Source: Conoideocrella luteorostrata
Taxonomy: Eukaryota > Ascomycota > Sordariomycetes > Hypocreales > Clavicipitaceae
NCBI GenBank assembly: GCA_032433595.1
Contig: JASWJB010000005.1
Coordinates: forward strand, 62,001 to 126,000
Reading direction: 5' to 3'
Length of the DNA stretch: 64,000 nucleotides
The notes under the pieces were generated by a model. That model was not told the DNA's origin. It saw only the letters and a list, made by a program, of their open reading frames with translations, and ran no database searches. A program made the translations under genes and the position numbers. Position 1 is the stretch's first letter; each line of letters begins with the position of its first letter. Of the stretch, positions 57,316 through 64,000 are shown one piece after another.

Positions 57316-58889
57316 CTAATCTACACTACCGCTCTTTCGGTCATTGTCTGCTGTCGCCGATCCCAGCGCTGATGTTCTGTCTACCATACTGGCCGCAGCC
57401 GACTCATCATCATTGATTTGAACAACAGTCCATTTCTTCGCAGGCCCTTGCATGCCATCCCACAGGTCTGTTGGCAAATGCTCGCCGACATCCTCGCGGA
57501 ACTTGTTCCTAGCAGCCCGATCGGCGTCGAGAATCTTGTCCACTGACTGTTGAGCCTTGCGCCAGATGCCCTGGGCTCGTTCCTCGACAGTCCTCCGTCT
57601 TTCAACCTCTAGAAGAAGACTACCGTATGCACTGGCGTAGTCCTCGTAGAAGCGTCTTACTTGTTTCATCTCTTCCAGTTTGCCATAGACGCCGTCCTTC
57701 TCCAGATCCCAGCGTTTCCTGAAGTCGTCGTCTGCAGCAATGTAAACACCGAGCCGGTCACCAACCTCTCCCAACAATGCGAATGCCTGCAGCATGCCGA
57801 TATAGGCGCCCTTGGTCTCATCAACTTGCCCTTGCAAAGCGGTATAGTCCTGCTCCACAGCCGTAAGGCGTTCTTGTATCTCGCGCACAACGTCATCCAC
57901 CAGTTCGGCATCCTGAACGACAATCTTTAGCATTTCTGCTCGATCTTCGGCAGTCTTTGGCTCGAGGTTGGACATGTGCGACTCTTGCTCGGCAATGACA
58001 CCCGATATTGAGACTCCGTCACTCCCCTGTGATTGCGTCACCTCGGCGGCTTTCCGACGTGCGAGGGCCGCAGCTCCCTCGGTAGTGCGAATGGCAGTGA
58101 CGCACATGTCGAAATGCTTGGTCAACGAAGATAACAGTGAAGCCATCGTCCCTGAATGGTCATCCATGCTAAGCAGTAACGTGATCGCTGGCTGATGCAC
58201 GTCATCATTTCCACTGGACAGGGGCGATGCATCAAGAATTTTTCGAAGACTCTGGATATCCGTTTCGAAGCGAAGGAGGTCTCTATCGAGTGATTGCTGT
58301 ACATTCTATGCATAGTCAGCATCTCCAACAAAGGGAGAAATGAAAGTTGAGAGAGTCTTTTTACATGTAAGTCCTGTATGTTCTGCTTCATATCTTCCCT
58401 CATCGCATGGACGTTCGTTTCGTCGACAAAGTCTAACAAATTCTTACGTTCCCCATTGATCGGCTGTAGCGCGCTTTGGACTTGGGTGTCTCGGAGCATA
58501 TTCATGGTGTCGGTCACGTCGGCCTCCATGCTGTCCATGTCCTTGACGAGCTTCTTGAAGTCTCGTTGGCCCCATTCGTAGGTGGACTGAAGATTTCTAC
58601 AAATTCGCACGAGGATAGCAATTTCGTCGAGAACCGAGTTGCGGACAAAGGTGGTCTGGGCCGCAAGCAGGAGTGTCTCTTCGTACAGTTGACGGGCCGA
58701 TGTCGCAAGCTCGTTGGCACGGAGGACATGGTTCATAGACGACAGCGAACGCTTGGCGGTCAGCAAATGATTGACAAGATCGTCTATGGAGATTACTGGC
58801 GGTATCGTCTGATGATCACTAGAGCGCTTGAGTGACCCCGACGACGAAGCGGAACTCCGGCGGGAGAAAGCGGCTTGAGAGGCAGCCAT
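57316..58889 (-). CDS. ATG17: Autophagy scaffold protein ATG17
   Basis: Two inferred exons on the minus strand, 58889-58365 and 58305-57316, split by a 59-bp intron (CAT|GTAAAA..CATAG|AATGTA); 504 aa. ATG17 is the crescent-shaped coiled-coil scaffold of the Atg1 kinase complex at the phagophore assembly site. After a Ser-rich start ([19 protein letters not shown]) the conserved [19 protein letters not shown] block begins at about residue 34, and the remainder is almost wholly helical with long heptad stretches, including [20 protein letters not shown] and [19 protein letters not shown] near the C-terminal conserved region. Length and helix layout fit fungal ATG17. An upstream in-frame ATG at 58970 exists; I chose the one that begins the typical MAAS start. 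Coordinates of both exons are supported by in-phase joining. Confidence 0.9.
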
Positions 58890-60305
58890 GGCGAGGATGA
58901 GGTGTTGTTCGTGGCTCGAGCTGCTTGACAACGGTGTCAAGGTGGTGGTGAGTGGTTGGTGGAATAACAATGAAAAAAGGCTGGATGCAGGCGGTGGATA
59001 AAAGAAAATTCGATAACGAGATGGCGCTACATGATGATGGATTTCATTATCGAACAGTGATGGGAAGAGACGTGGTTGATGCAGAGGGCTGATGGGCGAA
59101 TGTGCAGCCGTTGGAGCTTGATGTGGGTTTCAAATGTCGGAGCAGACCAGCGGACAATGCACGACTTTATGGTTCGCATCATACGAAAGCGGCTAAGACA
59201 GGGGGAGCTGGGCGTCGGGAGCTGGACGCCAGGCGCTAGAGTCCAGAGGCCAGAGGCTAGACGTAAGACACTATGCACCTGGAGCACTGGACCACTGCAG
59301 CCTCGACGCTGCGATAAGGCTTGATAAGAGGGCCTCCGATCTTCGCTCCACCCAGACGTCACCAAGTCATCAGTCATCATCAGCCATCATCAGCCATCAT
59401 CAGCCATCAGCCACCTGCCATCACATGTTCGCCAGGCGACCATTTAGCTACGTCACTACTTATGGTAGTATTTTTCTCTTCAACACATTTTGATGCTCGC
59501 TATCGAAACGTAAATCACTTTCAGGCCAGCGGAGTTCAGCGACGCGAACATGGACTCACCGTCGAAAGGAGGGACAAATATCTTCTGAATCGACGTCGAC
59601 GACAACAACAACGGCAGCAGCAGCAGCAGCAGCAGGCAACCTGGATTATGTGGCAGCAAACGATGTGTTGTTGACCGTCGAACTCTAATAAAAGCGGCTT
59701 AAACAAGACCCAAATAAATGGTTGAACCCCAACCCGCGCATCAATTCTGCATGATGCGAAGTAGCGGTCTCGTCACGAAATACTCCGTACACATCTCTGT
59801 GTATCTCGCTCTGGCTAGCTTCGACGCCTTCATCAGATAAAAGATGCTTGGCCGGCCAATAGCTGATGGGCATGGATTGCAAATCACTTATGACCCTGAA
59901 TAGGCTTGACGCGTGCTCTTTCCTGACCATCCGTGTTTTAGGAGGCAAGCTCTTGCCTTGCGGTGCCAAGCGAGCAAGCGCATGCGTAGCGTAGCTCATC
60001 ATGAACCTTGACTTAGCCAATGCCCACCTCGCTAGTTCACCAGAGTTCATCATCTGTCTTTGTACATTGCCACATCAGCATCAATAAATCTGTTGCAAGA
60101 TCCCCTTTCCCCGGTAAAACCGTCACGCCCTCCGCCACCATATCGTCAGACGGCACCGCGCTTATTCCAACGACTATCCCAGACCAAGCTCATACATCCA
60201 TCACTCCACCTTCACATAACGATGCCATTCGGAAAAAGCTAGGAGTTGAAGCCAAGGCTCAAAAATGTAGTCTCACATCTGAGTTCCCGAGGCCGTAGGC
60301 AGGAT
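58890..60305. other. 1.4 kb intergenic region with simple repeats
   Basis: It contains a 10-bp tandem repeat, CATCATCAGC-type, at about 59368-59413, a CAG triplet run at about 59612-59634 and one TACTCCGTA copy at 59781. No recognised gene. Its right end holds an ATG at 60222 that is in frame with the downstream zinc-finger protein but meets TAG after six codons (60240-60242). Confidence 0.5.
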
Positions 60306-61700
60306 ATGCCGAGGTCATTCGTACAAGAGGACCCTTCAACCCATTCTATGGCGCAAGCTTTGATGTCGCAGTCGCTTGATGAGTTACAACTACCGGAGGC
60401 AGTCGATTCCAACGACTATTCTCTCGGCTACTCCAATACCACAGGCAGCTTGACATCCCGGCTTGGAGCCGCTCTTCACTCTACGACTCGAGCATTCCAT
60501 AGCGAAGGGCTGAAGCGTCGTCGATCTGGGCGAAGCTCAACCAGTCGTCGTCTGGTACGCCATCAGCGGACACAACTAGAGTCTATCGACGAGTGGAGTG
60601 AAGAACCTGCCAGCTTTAACACCCTGGAAGCTACTCACCAGCTGTCCGGTATTGCCATATGTTCCTCTTGCGACCAAGTGTTTCCCCGGCAGTTGGACTT
60701 GGATCACCATGTCGCCGTGGAGCATGCTTGGTCACGTCCAGGCGTGCCCAGAGTCGCCCAAGCAGAGTTGGATTCGCTAGAACATGGCGATAAGGTGCCT
60801 CTACTGACGGGCGGGAAATCACTCATAGAACCTGTGACGCTAGGAACTCCTGGACGGAATTCGGATCTAAAGCAAGGACGGAGAAGTCCTACCTTACCGG
60901 TTATTAGAGGCATGCCTCCTATACCTGCACCTCCTAAAACAAAGCCTTCCATTTTTCAAACAAAGCTGAGCGAACATCATGAGCCTCGGCTTGGCTCCCC
61001 TGTATCGCTCTCCGAATTTGAGTCAACTATGGCCCGACCAGTCACTCCAAGGCAAGAAGGCGAGGACCAGGACAATAACTCGGAGCAAGGAGATTATGAC
61101 GGAAAGTCTCTGTGCACATCTTAGGATGGGTATGCGAAGAGCGATAAAAAAGCGGAGGCATTTCCGGGCCTGTTAAAACCTGCTACCTTCACCACCCAAA
61201 AAGCACCTCTTGATTCAATCCGAGACAGAATCTATAAAACTGCGACAAAAGCTAAAACAGAACCAGAACATGCTTTGGAGCGACAAGCATTGCTCCATGA
61301 TTCCAGCTCAGGGCTCAGTTCAGACGACGACAACTCATTGCCTGAGGACACAGAACTGATACCGAGCGACAGTGAGTCGGATTGGACTCGCCCTTGGAAA
61401 AAACAGCGTCTTCAAACTCGGGGCGTGTGGCTGTGTGGGCTATGTGAGTATTATCTCAATGTTGAAGGAGAAAAGCAGGATAAGAATAGGCGGAAAGATT
61501 ACAAGGTCCTTAAGATCCAACCGCCATTGCTAAGACTACTCAACCGTGATAGCCTATTGCAAAGGCACTGCGATCGCTGTATCAAACTAAAAATTTGTAA
61601 GCTGTTTCAAGAACTGAACAAGGACAAGAGTAAGAGCCAGAGCGAGAGCGAGAGCCAGAGTGAGAGCCAGAGCCAGAGCCAGAGCGTGACTGGAGTTTAG
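60306..61700 (+). CDS. C2H2 zinc-finger protein interrupted by an in-frame TAG
   Basis: One reading frame is coding-like from about 60246 to 61700 but is cut by TAG at 61122-61124. The first ATG in frame is 60306 (MPRSFVQEDPS). Residues about 137-158 form a C2H2 finger, ICSSCDQVFPRQLDLDHH..EH (C-x2-C-x12-H-x4-H). Downstream of the stop, the same frame continues as DGYAKSDKKAEAFPGLLKP and includes a second Cys/His cluster (WLCGLCEYY, then HCDRCIKLKIC), and ends with a Ser/Gln/Glu repeat (SQSESESQSESQSQSQS). Either an in-phase intron ends exactly at that TAG (for example 61002-61124, 123 nt, with a weak GTATCG donor), or the gene carries a nonsense codon. Without the join the product would stop at 61124 (272 aa). 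I do not recognise orthologues; a nucleic-acid-binding role is suggested by the finger only. Confidence 0.55.
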
Positions 61701-61837
61701 CGCATGGCAAGGGACTTTCAACAGGCCGGAGTAGTCTTTGGCAGTGTAAGCCAGTATTAATTTTCAAATACAGCGTGAATTCACTTTTGATCATTTCTAT
61801 CTTTCAAGGTTTTTCCTCGTTGCACGGCGGCTTGTGG

Positions 61838-63166
61838 TTAATTTGCCACAGATGAAGGTTGTGGGACTTCCGGCTGCCCCAAAGGCGATGCAGGTCCCTC
61901 TTCCGAATAATCCTGATAACTATCCTCCCGTGCGATTATGAGGCCTTGGTTCTGACGCTCTATGCGTCTTCTCCATGGCCTATACAGGATGACTGATGCA
62001 ATACCAACTAAAAGGAAGAGGCCGCATATGCTGCCTCCAATGATGTCGAAATGGTCACCAATCGCGGACACTCCATCCCAGACCGGGCCTTCTGGCTCAG
62101 CCACGTTTTGGACGAGCGACAACACCTGTATGATGCCAATAAAGGCCGAAACCACGACTGTGATTCCGCTGAGAACAATCTGGTAGTACAATAAAGCGAC
62201 CATGTCTCTTGAGAAGGCTTTTGAAGTATACAGTGCGAGCATGGATGCTCCGTCCAAGGTATCAATCAAGCACATGCCAGCTACGTCGCTTCAGCCCACA
62301 CTTCCATCCACCAGGAGTTGCCAAATAGCAGGGGAAAGTTCTGAGACTCACAAGTAAATAGAATGGGGAATATGAGAATGAGCCAAATGCTTGTCCCCTG
62401 GAGTGCTTGAAGGCTGGAAATTCCTAGAATCGCAACTTCAGAAGAGGTGTCGAAGCCCAAACCGAATACCACACCGAGGGGATACATTTTCCACGGCCGG
62501 TCGACTGCCTTGAAGAGGAAGTGAAATATGCGTGTCATGACACCGCCTCCCTCGACTTTGAAGTGGTCATTGTTGGAGTGATCGTCCAGAGCAGCATCGT
62601 CAGTGCCACTTCTTCGATGCGCCAACTCCGCTTTTAGTTTCCTGACGAGGCTGTACAGAATCCATGCGTTGGCGACGCAGAGAATAATGAGGACGGTGGC
62701 GCTGACCGCGGTGCCTATGATGTTTCCTACGCGGGTGAAACCTATAAAAAAACACTATAAGTACGTGCACTTGCATTTTGGGGTCAAGCTGAGAATGGCA
62801 TGTACCGTCAAATCGTTCCCTCAGGGCGCCACTGGTCGCTGCTACGACTACGCATGTAATTACGACGATTGTGGAATGGCCTAGGGAGAAGAATGTTCCT
62901 ACGGTGGCAGGTCGCTGTCCCAGGCTGACGAGACGCCTAGTCATGAGGTCAATTGCCGCGATGTGGTCTGCGTCGAGTGCATGGCGGAGACCCAGACTGT
63001 AGGAGAGGGCGGCGGCGGATATGAGCGCCGGGTTGAAGTGCAGGACAATGGCGATGCTGGCCCATACGATGAGGTTGATGGTAATGAGGAAGGCGACTAT
63101 GGCGATGGAGTTGGTGGGAATGCCGGCGAGTAGTTTAGGCTTGGGGGGGAGTTTAATTCTCGCCAT
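61838..63166 (-). CDS. NicO/NiCoT nickel-cobalt transporter
   Basis: Three inferred exons on the minus strand: 63166-62806, 62741-62352 and 62280-61838; 397 aa. The diagnostic nickel-binding motif RHALDADHIAAID (HX4DH) is in helix 2 near residue 54, followed by the SLGHSTIVV block. The second conserved helix has LGFDTSSEVAILG, and the third exon begins with SGMCLIDTLDGASM, all typical of NixA/HoxN-type permeases. Both introns join in phase (GTACAT..TATAG and GTGAGT..CGTAG). About eight membrane helices are visible; the C-terminus is acidic and cytosolic. It should import Ni2+ (or Co2+) across the plasma membrane, most plausibly for urease, the main nickel enzyme of fungi; urease genes are not in this window. 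The ATG at 63166 gives a short basic tail before helix 1. Confidence 0.93.
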
Positions 63167-63699
63167 GGTGAAGGTGAGGCTCGATGATGAGCTGAACCTG
63201 AATACCCCCAAATGGATGTGAGTGGCAGGGCAATAACAATGAGTGAATGGCATTGGGGAATCAAGTCCTCGAAAGTAGGAATAAAGTCTTATTTATATGA
63301 AAAGCTGCCCCATAGGTAAAGTAAAATCTGCTCCCTCCCCCGCACGGCACGCCTCCATAAGTACATCGAAATAGTTAGCCCGTGATAGCTTTTGGGCATC
63401 ACCAAATGCAGCCACGTCCAACCCCGCCATTATCGGCTGATAAGCGCCGCCGAACTGTATTGTACAGTCATGGCACTACATAACAAGCGACTTTTCGGTA
63501 GGCTCTCGTGGCACGCCGGGCATGTCTTATCTTTCGGCTCCATCCAGAGGGGAAAGTATATCTCCACCGTCGCATTTACAGTGGTGGATGATCGGGGGAC
63601 GCCGCGAAATATTGAAGCTGTGGAGGGGTTTGCTCGTGGGTCTTGACTGACACTTCCACCGCAGCTCTTTATTTGGCCGAGACTTGCACACCATGTTAA
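63167..63699. other. Spacer, nothing recognised
   Basis: Upstream of the NicO gene. The 84-codon plus-strand frame at 63392-63646 has no recognisable features. Confidence 0.4.
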
Positions 63700-63966
63700 C
63701 TACAGAATATTCTCAAAGACCCTCTCATCTTCAGGGTCCATCTCAAAGTCGAACCGGGTCACTTCTTCCCTGAATGGCCACAAATAAGCACTCGTAACCC
63801 TGCCAACGTTAGACAGTGGCCGAACGTCGAGCCGGTGCAAGGCAGTTTTTCTTTACCTGTGATGTTCATCGCTGGCTTGGTATCTGCGCAGCAACCGTGT
63901 TAGCCGTCCGCGCACACGACGTTGTCTATGCCCTGCATCTGCCGGTAGCTCACTCTGCCAGAGCAT
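63700..63966 (-). CDS. Small two-exon gene or C-terminal part of one, at the window edge
   Basis: On the minus strand, 63966-63857 joins 63799-63700 by a 57-nt intron with donor CAG|GTAAAG, branch CTAAC (GTCTAACG) and acceptor GGCAG, and the join is in phase. The product would be 69 aa from ATG 63966: a Trp/Arg-rich start, MLWQSELPADAGHRQRR, then RYQASDEHHR and a charged C-terminus with FREEVTRFDFEMDPEDERVF. The last part looks strongly protein-like (acidic DFEMDPEDE end). The frame is also open a little upstream of the ATG, up to about 63980, where an acceptor-like TGAG precedes it, so an additional 5' exon beyond the window cannot be excluded. I do not recognise the family. No signal peptide or membrane segment is seen; small basic-to-acidic proteins like this often belong to mitochondrial or ribosomal complexes, but that is a guess. 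Confidence 0.6.
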
Positions 63967-64000
63967 CCTTATCGCGGTGGTAGCTCACCAGCGCAACGTG

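Noticed and set aside
59321..59674. Gln/Arg-rich 117-codon frame
   Set aside because: It is produced by a CAG microsatellite and simple repeats; no start context or domain.
1..64000. CRISPR arrays, bacterial operons, rRNA genes
   Set aside because: The window is eukaryotic; no direct-repeat/spacer pattern or rRNA sequence is seen.

Overview
The window looks like nuclear chromosomal DNA of a filamentous ascomycete (Pezizomycotina; the gene set and protein style fit Sordariomycetes, most likely Hypocreales, but I cannot name the species from sequence alone). The evidence is short GT..AG introns of about 50-160 bp with CTRAC-like branch points, fungus-specific families (HET domain, Zn2Cys6 regulator with fungal_trans region, ATG17, QDE-1/Sad-1-type RNA-dependent RNA polymerase, YAT permease, A-T-R-R reductase), and monocistronic genes with long untranslated spacers.

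Left third (1-23.8 kb), gene-poor: a metallo-beta-lactamase-fold protein (589-1650), a 6.4 kb stretch with no recognisable gene, a full-size ABCA-type ABC transporter in five exons (8110-13185), a small membrane protein (14161-14706), a 5'-truncated SF1 helicase tail (15285-15893), three exact-period 68-bp tandem repeats (16159-16362), a degraded C2H2 zinc-finger remnant (about 17102-17420), and a PNS1/choline-transporter-like gene (17851-19704, minus).

Middle (23.8-46 kb), gene-dense: YAT-family amino-acid permease; a single-exon 1285-aa A-T-R1-R2 enzyme that best fits the fungal glycine betaine reductase ATRR; a three-exon RNA-dependent RNA polymerase of the RNA-silencing pathway, divergent from an eight-exon Zn2Cys6 transcription factor; RIO1 kinase; a secreted pepsin-type aspartic protease; and an NmrA-like oxidoreductase.

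Right third (46-64 kb): a HET-domain gene with an apparent frameshift, a conserved-looking hypothetical protein, a GliT-type thioredoxin-reductase-fold flavoprotein, a secreted TAP-like serine peptidase, ATG17, a C2H2 protein whose frame is interrupted by in-frame TAG, a NicO-type nickel/cobalt transporter, and a small two-exon gene at the edge.

Most genes appear to be independent units and not a cluster. The one suggestive grouping is the PNS1-like transporter, the permease and the ATRR-like betaine reductase within about 13.5 kb, which could bear on choline/betaine handling. The spacers carry a strongly over-represented 9-mer (TACGGAGTA / TACTCCGTA; at least 12 exact copies against about 0.5 expected), all outside the annotated exons.
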